From assembly GCF_004366595.1 (NCBI RefSeq), contig NZ_SORE01000005.1:1-64000 (forward strand): a stretch of DNA of 64,000 nt, in the 5' to 3' direction. Every line of letters begins with the position of its first letter. The stretch's first letter is position 1. The DNA comes from Paraburkholderia rhizosphaerae. Lineage in GTDB: Bacteria > Pseudomonadota > Gammaproteobacteria > Burkholderiales > Burkholderiaceae. Below the pieces are notes generated by a model. That model was given only the letters and a program-made list of their open reading frames with translations, was not told the origin of the DNA and ran no database searches. A program made the position numbers and the translations under genes. Below, in pieces: positions 53,805-62,334 of this stretch.

Positions 53805-55945
53805 GACGCGCGCGCTCCGGCCAGTTGCTGCAGGTCTTCGATGATCTGCTTCTGCGACAGCACGCTCAGGTCGATCACCTCGCGTGCCTGCGCGACGTAG
53901 TACGCCAGCTGTTCGTCGCTACGCGCGAGCGACTGGTCGAGCGCGCGTTCGATGCGCTCCAGATGCGTGATCAGTTTGCCGTTCGATTCGCCAAACGATG
54001 CGACGGCCACGCCGAACGCATCACCCATGCTCGCCATTTCAATTGCACTGATGGCAACCTGCGACGCAGCGGTATCGAGTTTGTTCGCCTCGGCTTCGAC
54101 TTTGCCCGAGAACTGCTCGCCGACGCGCTCGAGCAGATTCGCCGACGTCGACACCAGTCCGTCGATCGCCGCGCGCTGTTCGGTCGACGCGAGATTGACC
54201 GCATCGAGTAGCGTCTCTAGCGTTTGCAATAGACGCGTGCGTTCCTCGAGCATCGCCGTATCGCGAACCATGCTTTCCGACAGGCTCTTGCGCAACTCCG
54301 CGATCACATCGGCGGCGGCCTTCGGCGCTTCCGACGCGGCGGTCACCAGCCGGCCGATCTCGTCGATCGTGCCGCGCGCCTCGGCCTGCGCGCGCTCGGC
54401 GATCTGGCGCGCGGTCTCGGCGAGCGTGTCGCAGATCTGTTGCTGGCGTGCCGCGTGTTGCGCGCCGGTTTCCGTCCATTCGCGTGTCAGCGCGGATGCG
54501 GTCTGTTCGAGCGTCGTTGCCCATGCGGCGAGGCGTTTGTCGTCGGCCGCCACAAGGCTCGCGTGCAACGCGGCATGCGAAGCGTCGACACGCTCGACCA
54601 GCGACGTCGCACGCGACTCGATGCTTGCCGCGGCCGTGCTAGTCGCCGCTTCGAAGTTCGCTGCGCACGCCGTCATTGCTCCTTCGACGCTCGCCGCGGC
54701 CGCTGTCATTGCCGCTTCGTGACGCGCGGCCAGTGTGTCGTGCGTTTGCGCGTGCTGCGCGAGTCCGTCGGTCCACGTCTGCGACAGCTGCGCCGCCGAA
54801 GTCGCCAGTTGCGCGGCGACATCGTCGAGCAGTTTCGCTGCGCGCGTGTCGGCGCTCGCGGCGAAACGATCGAGCGTCGTGCTCATCCGCTCAGCAAGTG
54901 CGTCGTTCGATGCGCGCTGCGCGTCGAGTGCGCCGCTCCATGTGCTCGCAACCTGATCGGCGGTCGATGCGAAGCCGCGCGACAAACCTTCCATCTGCTG
55001 TTGCACCGATTGCGCGACGCGCTCGTGCAGCGCGCTCGTGTCGCGCGCGACGCTCGCAAGCGTCGTCTCGACGACCGGCTGGATGGCGGCGCCGACCGCG
55101 CGCGCATGTTCGCCGACGCTCTGCCGCAACGACTGCTCGACCGAGTTCGCGAGCCGTGCATACGCGAGTTCGGTCTTCGCGTGAAACGCCTGCTGGTTCG
55201 CGAGGTGCTGCTCGCTGGTCGTCGCGCTGTGCTGTTCGAGCGCGCCCATCAGCGTGCGCAGGCCGTTGATCAGCGCCGGCATCGCGTCGGCCTGACGCTG
55301 CATCAGCCGGAACGATTCCTCGCGTTGATGCGCGGGCGAAAACACGCGCAGCACCGTCGCAATCTTCGCGTCGAGATGCTGCGCGGCCTTGATACGCGCG
55401 CGGCGGCACAGCGCGGACAGCAGGCCGAGCATCGCGGAAGTCGCGACGCCCGCGATCGATGTGCCGAACGCGAAGCCGAGGCCGCGCACCGGCGCGGCAA
55501 GCGAAGCACGCACGGCTTGCAGATCGGTGGCGGCGTCGAGCGCGGCGCCGGTGCCGCGCAACGTCGCGGCCATGCCGAGCAGCGTGCCGAGCATGCCGAG
55601 CAGAACCAGCAGGCCGACCAGATACGGCGTGAGCGATGGGCCGGGCAGACCCGCGCGTTCGCCTTCGACGCGTAACCGCACCGCGCCGCGCAGACTCGGA
55701 TGCAGACGGTCGAGCCACGCGCCGAGCTGCGACGGTGTCGCGTTCAGCGAATCGACGGCAGCGACTAGCGTGTCGGTGGCCTGCTGATAGCGGTACAACT
55801 CGACGGCGCCGGTTACGTAGCACGCGCCGATCAGCAGCGCGACGACGAGTGCGAGCGGATTGGTCGTCGCATAACTGATGGCGACCCATAGCACAGCGGC
55901 GAGGCCAAGCACAAAGACGGCAAGATGAATTCGGTATCTGGACAT
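53801..55945 (-). CDS. DUF802 protein: MotA/TolQ-like stator subunit with a 530-residue tail
   Basis: A 714-residue protein with TM segments at about 7-25, 30-50, 106-130 and 153-180. Segment 3-4 resembles TolQ/ExbB/MotA: YLVGLLVLLGMLGTLLGMAA, and VRGLGFAFGTSIAGVATSAM. Residues about 185-714 form a very long Ala/Thr/Gln-rich helical tail predicted to be coiled coil (QSVQQQMEGLSRGFASTADQ, repeated SxxLxExxA patterns). This is the architecture of ZorA, the motor subunit of Zorya defence. DUF802 proteins always seem to sit between DUF3348 and OmpA genes. Starts 24 bases after the DUF3348 gene. Confidence 0.88.
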   Translation of the reverse strand: MSRYRIHLAVFVLGLAAVLWVAISYATTNPLALVVALLIGACYVTGAVELYRYQQATDTLVAAVDSLNATPSQLGAWLDRLHPSLRGAVRLRVEGERAGLPGPSLTPYLVGLLVLLGMLGTLLGMAATLRGTGAALDAATDLQAVRASLAAPVRGLGFAFGTSIAGVATSAMLGLLSALCRRARIKAAQHLDAKIATVLRVFSPAHQREESFRLMQRQADAMPALINGLRTLMGALEQHSATTSEQHLANQQAFHAKTELAYARLANSVEQSLRQSVGEHARAVGAAIQPVVETTLASVARDTSALHERVAQSVQQQMEGLSRGFASTADQVASTWSGALDAQRASNDALAERMSTTLDRFAASADTRAAKLLDDVAAQLATSAAQLSQTWTDGLAQHAQTHDTLAARHEAAMTAAAASVEGAMTACAANFEAATSTAAASIESRATSLVERVDASHAALHASLVAADDKRLAAWATTLEQTASALTREWTETGAQHAARQQQICDTLAETARQIAERAQAEARGTIDEIGRLVTAASEAPKAAADVIAELRKSLSESMVRDTAMLEERTRLLQTLETLLDAVNLASTEQRAAIDGLVSTSANLLERVGEQFSGKVEAEANKLDTAASQVAISAIEMASMGDAFGVAVASFGESNGKLITHLERIERALDQSLARSDEQLAYYVAQAREVIDLSVLSQKQIIEDLQQLAGARAS

Positions 55946-55969
55946 GTGGCGTCCCGAGGGGTGTCCCGG

Positions 55970-56791
55970 TTAGCTGGCGCGAAGGGCGGCAAGCAACCCT
56001 TCGACCGGTTGAAAACGAAGGTCGAGTTCCGCGAGCAGCACGGCGTGCATATCGGCGCGGAACGCGTCGAGCCAGGCGCCGGCGGGCGGCGCGGTGACCG
56101 GTTGATCGTCGCGATGCGCGGTGGCGCTATCGCGCGTTTGCGGCCCTGCCTCTGCTTCCGCTTGCGCCGCTGCCGCTTTTGGAAGTGCCGCATCGCGTAG
56201 CCGCTTGAAGTGCGCTTCGAGCAGCGCCGGCACAGCTGCGAGCACAGTGCGCTCGCGGCCGTCGAGTGCGCGCTCCATCGTCGCGTCGACCAGCGCAAGA
56301 CGCGCGTGCCGTTCGCTGCGCGTCGCGAGCGTCGCCCGCAGGCGCGCGCGTAATTCGCCGATCGCGGTTTCCATCGATTGCTGCTGCGCCTGGTAGCGCT
56401 GACGCAATAGCGCGAAGTCGATAGTCGCGTCGTTCTCTTCGACGCGTGCTTCGACGCGCAGCGGCGCCGCGCTGTTACGGCCACGCGACGATGCCCGGTC
56501 GCGCCGCGACGCGTCGATCTCGGCGGTTAGCGTCGCGCGCGTGCGCGCGCACACCGCGGCCTCGAGCGTGGCCACGGTTGCTTCGCCGCTTGCCGTTTGC
56601 CCGGCAGAGTAGGGCGCCGGCGCGGCGGCGTCGAGCGCGCTCGATAACGCGATCGCGTCCGTCCAGCCGAGCCATTGGCTCAGGCGGTCCGGCAACGAGA
56701 CATCGGGGGCGGGAACCCCAGTATGCGCGATGCGCGCCAGCACGCGGACCAGCGCCGCGCCGCTGTAAGGGATGCGCTGCGGAAGCTGCAC
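55970..56791 (-). CDS. DUF3348 family protein
   Basis: A soluble, helix-rich protein of 273 residues. It begins VQLPQRIPYSGAALVRVLARI (GTG start), preceded by GAGGAAATC. An ATG 24 bases upstream lacks a ribosome-binding site. LSQWLGWTDAIALSSAL follows, then an Ala/Arg-rich coiled middle (TIDFALLRQRYQAQQQSME) and a C-terminal helical domain (WLDAFRADMHAVLLAELDLRF). DUF3348 is the first gene of this conserved block and its role is unknown; a partner or cargo of the motor tail is a guess. Confidence 0.82.
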   Translation of the reverse strand: MQLPQRIPYSGAALVRVLARIAHTGVPAPDVSLPDRLSQWLGWTDAIALSSALDAAAPAPYSAGQTASGEATVATLEAAVCARTRATLTAEIDASRRDRASSRGRNSAAPLRVEARVEENDATIDFALLRQRYQAQQQSMETAIGELRARLRATLATRSERHARLALVDATMERALDGRERTVLAAVPALLEAHFKRLRDAALPKAAAAQAEAEAGPQTRDSATAHRDDQPVTAPPAGAWLDAFRADMHAVLLAELDLRFQPVEGLLAALRAS

Positions 56792-57395
56792 GATTTCCTC
56801 GCGCAAAAACCGCATAGTTTACACGGCGACGGCCGTAAGCCGGGCAAACACGAGAAGGCGAAAAGCGGGGTGCGAAGAACGTTGAGTGGCGCGTGGGTTA
56901 ATGGCAAGACGCAGCGGGTCTCGCGGCTCGCGCGAGAGGGAGAAGAACTATCGCATTTGCTTTCATTTTATGCACTTCAACTCATTAACAAGGCATTGGC
57001 ATTACGCGTCCGTTAGAGCGACCAGGGCGAAATGGCTCTTCACTGCAAATTCGGCGGAACGATTGAGCAATGCGTCAGGGTTTTCGGGCGAGTTGTAAAA
57101 CGTGCGCGGATAGGCGACTCATTATAAATAGCGCGATGCATGTTTAAGCACATTGCATCAATTCACTTCATGCCTCACCGTGCCAGTGTCATTCTCCGGC
57201 AGCCTGCCTGTAGTTGGGCTTGGAAACTATAAGAAACGCAGTAGACTTTAAACGCAGGCCGACGCAGGGAAGTCAGACCCGCATCGCTGGTTAAGCCGTT
57301 ATATCGCTTGAGTTATCCCGCCTGATCCATCGGAAGCGATGCGCCGGATGCAGCCGGTGGCAGGCAGCTGGAGCATAACCTTCATGGAGTATGTG
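56792..57395. other. Intergenic region, no gene seen
   Basis: About 600 bases. The part from 56940 to 57290 is richer in A and T than the flanks, as in a promoter region. I see no tRNA, conserved gene or repeat. It must hold promoters for the stator-like block (minus) and for the exported-protein genes (plus). Confidence 0.45.
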
Positions 57396-57773
57396 ATGGC
57401 AATCAAACCACAATGGCGAACGCTGTTTTCCGTGACTTTCCTGTCGCTGGCCATGATGGGCAATGTCGCGCGCGCGGAAAATATTCCAATTGTCACAGGC
57501 CAGCAATGGATGGCATCGTCGGACGCGGAGAAGAAAGCGTATCTCGTCGGTATTGCCAATCTGCTTGACGTCGAGCGCGCGTATGCCGGCCCCACGGCGA
57601 ACAGCACCGATATCGCCCAGCGTTTCGGCAAGGGCATGCAGGGCCAAACGCTCGACAGCGTGCGTCAGGGGCTGGATAACTATTATGCAAGTCATCCGAC
57701 GATGGTCCAGCATCCGGTGATCGAGACCCTCTGGTTTCAGATGGTCGTGCCCGGTTTGAACAAAAACCCGTAA
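57396..57773 (+). CDS. Hypothetical exported protein (125 aa)
   Basis: MAIKPQWRTLFSVTFLSLAM starts a signal peptide ending NVARA, cleaved before ENIPIV. The mature part is helical, with GQQWMASSDAEKKAYLVG, LLDVERAYAG, DSVRQGLDNYYASHP and ETLWFQMVVPGLNKNP. GGAG precedes the chosen Met by 7 bases. A Gly-zipper lipoprotein and a BON protein follow, so it may belong to an envelope-stress set. I cannot name the family. Confidence 0.7.
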   Translation: MAIKPQWRTLFSVTFLSLAMMGNVARAENIPIVTGQQWMASSDAEKKAYLVGIANLLDVERAYAGPTANSTDIAQRFGKGMQGQTLDSVRQGLDNYYASHPTMVQHPVIETLWFQMVVPGLNKNP

Positions 57774-57784
57774 GGAGGACGATC

Positions 57785-58003
57785 ATGAAACGACTTGGCT
57801 GGATCGTGAGCGTCGGTGCTTTGATCGCGGTAATCGGCTGCACGGATATGACTCCGCGGCAGCAGGGAACGGTGAGCGGCGCGGCGATAGGCTCGGCCGG
57901 CGGCGCGGGCATCGCCGCGATCTCGGGCGGAGATGCGTGGACGGGTGCGATCATCGGCGGCGCGGCGGGCGCCGTGGCCGGCAATATACGGGGCGGCCGA
58001 TAG
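57785..58003 (+). CDS. Glycine-zipper small lipoprotein (YMGG-like)
   Basis: A 72-residue lipoprotein: MKRLGWIVSVGALIAVIGC with lipobox VIGC. The mature part is a Gly zipper (GTVSGAAIGSAGGAGIAA, GAIIGGAAGAVAGNIRGG), which tends to insert in or line the outer membrane. A strong AAGGAGG precedes the start. It is 11 bases after the exported-protein gene. Confidence 0.82.
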   Translation: MKRLGWIVSVGALIAVIGCTDMTPRQQGTVSGAAIGSAGGAGIAAISGGDAWTGAIIGGAAGAVAGNIRGGR

Positions 58004-58144
58004 TCAGCGAGCAAGCGGGCCATGCGAGGCTGGCCGTGAGCATGCGTCATTTGCTGCGCGGGTGAGTCACGCTGGTTCGCAGCGTGGCTCGTCCGAGGTT
58101 GTCCCCGGTTGTGCCAGGTCCTGACAGAGCCCAAAGGAGGCTGC

Positions 58145-58531
58145 ATGCGCATAAACCGTGCGGGCGGAATAATCGGTGCAATGCTAGTGTCGGCCGTCGC
58201 AATGGGTGCGAGCGCGGCGAATGCGCAATCAACGATGAGCGCGCCTGCAGACGTGGCCGTGCAACAGGTCGCGGGCTCGACGACGCCGCCCGGCACCAGG
58301 CCGGATACTTCAATCGTTCGTGACGTTCGCCGGGCGCTCAGACGTGTGCCGGATATGGACGACTCCGAAATTCATATCAGGGCTAGCCGCGGCGTCGTTA
58401 CGCTCACGGGTACCGTGCCGGAGACCTGGCAGATCTCGCGCGCGGCCAACGCGTCAAGATCGGTTCTCGGCGTCAGGGCGGTGACGAACCGATTGACGTT
58501 GCGCAAGCCGGATGCAGCAGCCAGCGAGTAA
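58145..58531 (+). CDS. BON-domain exported protein
   Basis: A 128-residue exported protein (signal peptide ending ASAANA). After a flexible stretch comes a BON domain (IVRDVRRALRRVPDMDDSEIHIRASRGVVTLTGTVPETW, then GVRAVTNRLTLRKP), which usually binds phospholipid in the envelope (OsmY-like). AAAGGAGG precedes MRINRAG. It lies downstream of the Gly-zipper gene. Confidence 0.85.
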   Translation: MRINRAGGIIGAMLVSAVAMGASAANAQSTMSAPADVAVQQVAGSTTPPGTRPDTSIVRDVRRALRRVPDMDDSEIHIRASRGVVTLTGTVPETWQISRAANASRSVLGVRAVTNRLTLRKPDAAASE

Positions 58532-58804
58532 CAGCAATCATTGTTTCGATATCCAAAATTCAAAAGGAACAGACGGCTTGCTGACGCCGCGATGGAAGAG
58601 TTTCCGGATAACGTCTGTTTCGCGAGCAAGCTCCTGTTCAAGTGGACCAGCGTTCTGCCGGCATGGTTGCACGATCTCACTCTGGGCCTGCTGCAGAAGC
58701 GCTTGCAATCGCAAGGCAAGCTATTGGTGCTGCTGCCGTTGAAGATTGGTTGATGCACGAGGCCACGATAGCGAGAAGGCGCCCATTACGATGACTGGGC
58801 TCGA

Positions 58805-59443
58805 TCAACCGCCCGATGCGGTCACACGCTGCGCTTCCAACTGCTCTTCACTGCTGGCCGGCACGGAGTCCGGCGCGAGACACCGTAGTGTAAGTATCCG
58901 GGCCGGTGGCAGGTTCCGCCACGTGATTTCAGACGATAACTGGACAAAACCGTTGGTCAGATGCCTTGGCGGCCCGTACAGCGCATACGTGTACTGAATG
59001 ATCAGCGTTTCGACCGGAAGCACGGCGCGCCAGTGCTCAACGATCGACTCGGACTCCGCGTAGGGTAGCGAGCGAAGCGGCACGCTCGACACAATCGCGT
59101 CAATGCGCGAGTGTTGCCTCAAAAACCAGCCGATGTTTCGCGCATCGCCCTGAACGATGCGAAGCTGCGGAAACCGCGCGCGTAAACTGGCAGCGAGCAC
59201 AGGAGAGCGCTCGACAATCACGAGGCGCTCCGGTTGGATGCCGGACCCCAGTAGCGCGCGCGTCACAGCGCCCGTTCCTGCGCCTACCTCCACCACAAGG
59301 CCGGTACCGTCGATCGGCACGGGTCGCGCCATCGCTTTCGCAAGATGCTGCGAGCTTGGAAAAAAGGTGCCGGCCGACCACGGGTGCAATAGCGCCTCTT
59401 TGAAAAAGAGCAGAAAAGAACGCAGGTTTTCTGAATGTGCCAA
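58805..59443 (-). CDS. SAM-dependent methyltransferase, phospholipid N-methyltransferase-like
   Basis: A 212-residue class I methyltransferase. The SAM motif is VVEVGAGTGAVTRALL, with ERLVIVERSP (acidic ribose contact) and RIVQGDARNIGW. AGTFFPSSQHLAKAM before the motif and IDAIVSSVPLRSLPYAE after it resemble bacterial PmtA-type phosphatidylethanolamine methyltransferases. Substrate not proven. Confidence 0.82.
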   Translation of the reverse strand: MAHSENLRSFLLFFKEALLHPWSAGTFFPSSQHLAKAMARPVPIDGTGLVVEVGAGTGAVTRALLGSGIQPERLVIVERSPVLAASLRARFPQLRIVQGDARNIGWFLRQHSRIDAIVSSVPLRSLPYAESESIVEHWRAVLPVETLIIQYTYALYGPPRHLTNGFVQLSSEITWRNLPPARILTLRCLAPDSVPASSEEQLEAQRVTASGG

Positions 59444-59693
59444 AGTTTTCCTCTATTACCATCGTAAGCCGCAGATGGTTTGAAACGTTCTGTAGCGAAC
59501 GTGCAAGCTTCGGTTGGTAGCAACTATAGTGCCCGGTCTGCAAATATCGTTGTCGATGGACCGGTCTTCGCTGAAGCGACGTGTTCAGGCGATGCTGACG
59601 CGCGGCGTCGCGGTGTGCGGAATAGGTTCTCCGAAAAAGTGTTGTGTAAATCAGGTCGTGCGAATTGCTGAAGAGACAAACGATGGGACCTGA

Positions 59694-60743
59694 ATGCTCA
59701 AAAATTCTCTCTGTACATATTTCGTGTGCGCGGTTGCTTTCGCCGTCGCCACAGGTTCAACTGATGCGGCCGTCGAAGCTCAAGCTCCTGCGCTCACAGG
59801 CTTGCGTGCGATCGAAGAGACTTACCATCAACTGATTATCGAACTCGAGCAAAGTCGTGGCGGTCCGGCGAACGCCGCGATGCGCACACGCATCGCTCGT
59901 GCGGCACACGCGTTTCAGGACGCGATGGAGCGCGACGGCGGCGCCCGTGACGATCTGAAAGCCGATGTGCATAACATCGTCGTGTCGCTTTCCGATGGCA
60001 CTTTTAGTGCGGAAGGCAGTATTCGAGCGCTGCGGCGGGATGCGAAAGGCAGCGTGATCGATGCGGGTGAATGGACCCCGGACGCGCTGGCTGGAAATCC
60101 TGTCCCGCAACCGGTAGGCACGCATCTCGACCAGTACAACGAGGGCGACTGTGTCGGCATTTCGGTGATCAAGGCGTTTTCGAATACGCCGGGCGGCGCG
60201 GCGATTCTTCGTGGTGTCGTCAGACAGAGCCCGGATGGATCGGTCTACCGCGTGACGCTGCCCGGCGCACCGACGACGGTTTATCATCTGCGCGCCAGTG
60301 AACTTGATCAGTATGGTAAACACGATCCCGCAGCCGCGGCGATTGTCGGCGCGATGTTCCTTTACTTCCATAAGGACCCGCGCGACGGAGCGCTGCCGAC
60401 CAACAAGGTGATGGAGTTGCTTGCCGGTCAACTCGGCGATCATGCACGCTTTGCCGATCGCGAATCGTCGCGCGAGCGCATCATGCGTTTTCTGGTGACC
60501 CATGCGGAAGATGTCAACCGTGGTCGCATGGCGATGGTGTTCGGCGGTAAGCCTGGTCGCAACGGCGAGTGGACGCAAGGCGACGGCCATGCGTTCGCTG
60601 TGATCCGCATCGATCCTGCATCGGGCATCCTGACTTATACGAATCCGTGGAACGAACAAACCACGCCGACGATTGCGATTGCCGATCTCGCTCAGCAAGC
60701 AGCGGGAACGTCCGCGGACTTTGAGCTGGTGAAGTTCAGATAA
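59694..60743 (+). CDS. Secreted calpain-like (family C2-type) cysteine peptidase candidate
   Basis: A 349-residue exported protein (signal peptide about residues 1-26, VCAVAFAVATGSTDAA). A helical pro-region is followed by a catalytic set in calpain order: Cys153 in NEGDCVGISVIKAF, His299 in QGDGHAFAVIRID and Asn317 in LTYTNPWNEQ (compare QxGDC, GHAY and NPWG of calpains). DAGEWTPDALAGNPVPQP lies before the Cys. No other domain is visible. Assignment is by motif spacing, and the substrate is unknown. A toxin-like or processing role is possible. Confidence 0.72.
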   Translation: MLKNSLCTYFVCAVAFAVATGSTDAAVEAQAPALTGLRAIEETYHQLIIELEQSRGGPANAAMRTRIARAAHAFQDAMERDGGARDDLKADVHNIVVSLSDGTFSAEGSIRALRRDAKGSVIDAGEWTPDALAGNPVPQPVGTHLDQYNEGDCVGISVIKAFSNTPGGAAILRGVVRQSPDGSVYRVTLPGAPTTVYHLRASELDQYGKHDPAAAAIVGAMFLYFHKDPRDGALPTNKVMELLAGQLGDHARFADRESSRERIMRFLVTHAEDVNRGRMAMVFGGKPGRNGEWTQGDGHAFAVIRIDPASGILTYTNPWNEQTTPTIAIADLAQQAAGTSADFELVKFR

Positions 60744-60816
60744 GACGTGACGAAGCGCAGTCGATCCGCCAGTCGTGCGCTTTGCGTGCCCGGCCCATCA
60801 GCAGAGCACGCAAGGG

Positions 60817-61608
60817 TCAAACCGTTCGCAACATTCCGCCGTCGACGAAATACGTCGATCCCACGCTGTAGCTCGCACGCTCCGAGCAGAGAAACACGAT
60901 GAAATCCGCCAGCTCCGCGGGCGACGCGAAACGCCGGATTGGCGCGAACTCATCGGCGACCTGTTGCAGATGTCCTTCCCAATCGCCACCGGTATGCTGC
61001 GTGAGCGCTTTCGCGGTCTTCACCCAGTCGGGCGTGAGCACCAGGCCTGGATTGATCGTGTTCACACGGATATTGTCTTTGACCACCTCGTTTGCGAGAT
61101 TTTTCGAAAACATCATCAGTGCGGCTTTGGTCACGTTGTAGATCGGCTCATAACCGAGTGGCTGCACCGCGCAAATCGATGCGTTATGCAGGATCGCTCC
61201 GCCGCCTCGCTGCTTCATCGACGGCACGAGCCCGCGAGCGAGCCGCACCGCCGCCATCACATGCAGGTCCCAGTACGCCTGCCACTTCTCGTCGGGCGCT
61301 TCCATGATGGTCTCGTTACTGCCGGTGCCCGCGTTGTTGAACAGAATGTCCGCGCCGTTGAACTGCTGGTTCGCCACGTCGACCAGCGCGTCGACGCCTG
61401 CCGCCGTTGCGACATCGCACGCGACTGGCGCGACACGCACGCCGTGGCGCGTGGCGATGTCCGCGGCGACCTGTTCGAGTCGTTCGCGTTGCCGCGCAGC
61501 CAGCACGAGATTCACGCCTTCCGCGGCAAACCCTTCGGCCACCGCGAGACCGATGCCGACGCTTGCACCGGTCAGCACCGCAACTTTGCCACGCAGATTC
61601 AAGTCCAT
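60817..61608 (-). CDS. SDR family oxidoreductase
   Basis: A 263-residue classical SDR: VAVLTGASVGIGLAVAEGFA, DILFNNAGTGSNE, catalytic Ser in AILHNASICAVQPLGYEPIYNVTKAALMMF-type context (NAS, then Tyr-x3-Lys as YNVTK), INPGLVLTPDW and the C-terminal YFVDGGMLRTV. The start MDLNLRGK has AGGAGACAAGCA upstream. NAD(P)-dependent; substrate unknown. Remnants of a benzoylformate-decarboxylase-like gene lie on the other strand just beyond its start. Confidence 0.9.
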   Translation of the reverse strand: MDLNLRGKVAVLTGASVGIGLAVAEGFAAEGVNLVLAARQRERLEQVAADIATRHGVRVAPVACDVATAAGVDALVDVANQQFNGADILFNNAGTGSNETIMEAPDEKWQAYWDLHVMAAVRLARGLVPSMKQRGGGAILHNASICAVQPLGYEPIYNVTKAALMMFSKNLANEVVKDNIRVNTINPGLVLTPDWVKTAKALTQHTGGDWEGHLQQVADEFAPIRRFASPAELADFIVFLCSERASYSVGSTYFVDGGMLRTV

Positions 61609-61739
61609 TGCTTGTCTCCTATGAGCGGACATCCGTCATATCTGAATACCCCTTCGGGGCCGAAAAAGATCACCCAGGTCCTGAAGTCGTCGCTGAATTT
61701 TTCAAAACGATGGTCCATATGCGCTGGAACGGGTTGTCA

Positions 61740-61968
61740 TGATCGATTTTCTGGTTGGCATCTTACCGATGGTCTGCCTGGTTGGCGACGGTTCCTCCCT
61801 GTACTCGCCGCAGGCGCTCTGGACGGCGGCGCACGAACGCGTGCCTGTTACTTTGCTCAGACGCAGTACCGCAGCAGCGGAACAAACAGGTTCATCGGCA
61901 TGGACATCACAGACCCCGCGATCGATTTTGTGGGACTTGCTTCGTCGCTCGGTGTGCCGGCGCGGCGC
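61740..61968 (+). pseudogene. Fragment of a TPP-dependent benzoylformate-decarboxylase-like enzyme
   Basis: In one frame, MVCLVGDGSSLYSPQALW followed by TAAHERVPVT (about 61770-61850) matches the TPP/Mg-binding GDGS motif of benzoylformate decarboxylase and related enzymes. Then the frame shifts by one and continues QYRSSGTNRFIGMDITDPAI and DFVGLASSLGVPARR (61864-61968), the next part of the same domain. A start and the larger N-terminal domains are absent, so this is a decayed C-terminal remnant with a frameshift near 61855. Confidence 0.72.
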
Positions 61969-62334
61969 TTACTTCCCAGGACGGTTCTATCTGAGCAGCA
62001 GTGATGGAACTGCTGGTGCAAGCGCGGCTCACGATCGGATCGTACTTTACGTAGCACCCGGCGCTACGCAAAGTCTTGAATGAACGAAGCCACTGCTTCA
62101 AGGCAGAAAGTTGACGTCCAAATTTCTGTGTATATACATACCATTGCGTATCAAAATCGATATCAATGCGCGCTTGTTTTGTCGTACCGCGATTTCTACC
62201 ATCGACTGATCATCGAACTCTCATTCTTTTAACGATCGACATCGATCTTTTCACGAGAGTCTTACGGGTGTTCAGTTGTCGAAAACACCTCCATTTCCCG
62301 AGCGCGCTTAGGCCGCTCATCGCAGAGGTCAAAT
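61969..62334. other. Intergenic region with AT-rich core, no gene seen
   Basis: About 365 bases between the pseudogene and the beta-propeller gene. An AT-rich stretch at about 62110-62160 with ATATACATACCATTG-like sequence is promoter-like. No intact gene is apparent. Confidence 0.4.

Noticed and set aside
52467..56791. Possibility that the stator-like block is a complete Zorya system or flagellar motor genes
   Set aside because: No ZorC/ZorD/ZorE-like effector, no helicase and no flagellar genes lie beside it; the DUF3348 and DUF2894 partners differ. It is reported as Zorya-like architecture only.
58541..58753. Small frame containing KLLFKWTSVLPAWLHDLT
   Set aside because: It looks somewhat protein-like but lacks a ribosome-binding site, is 70 codons, and matches nothing I know; possibly a fragment, not listed as a gene.
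60775..61740. Plus-strand open frame across the SDR gene
   Set aside because: It is antisense to the SDR. Only its last part beyond 61860 has real protein character, and that belongs to the benzoylformate-decarboxylase remnant.
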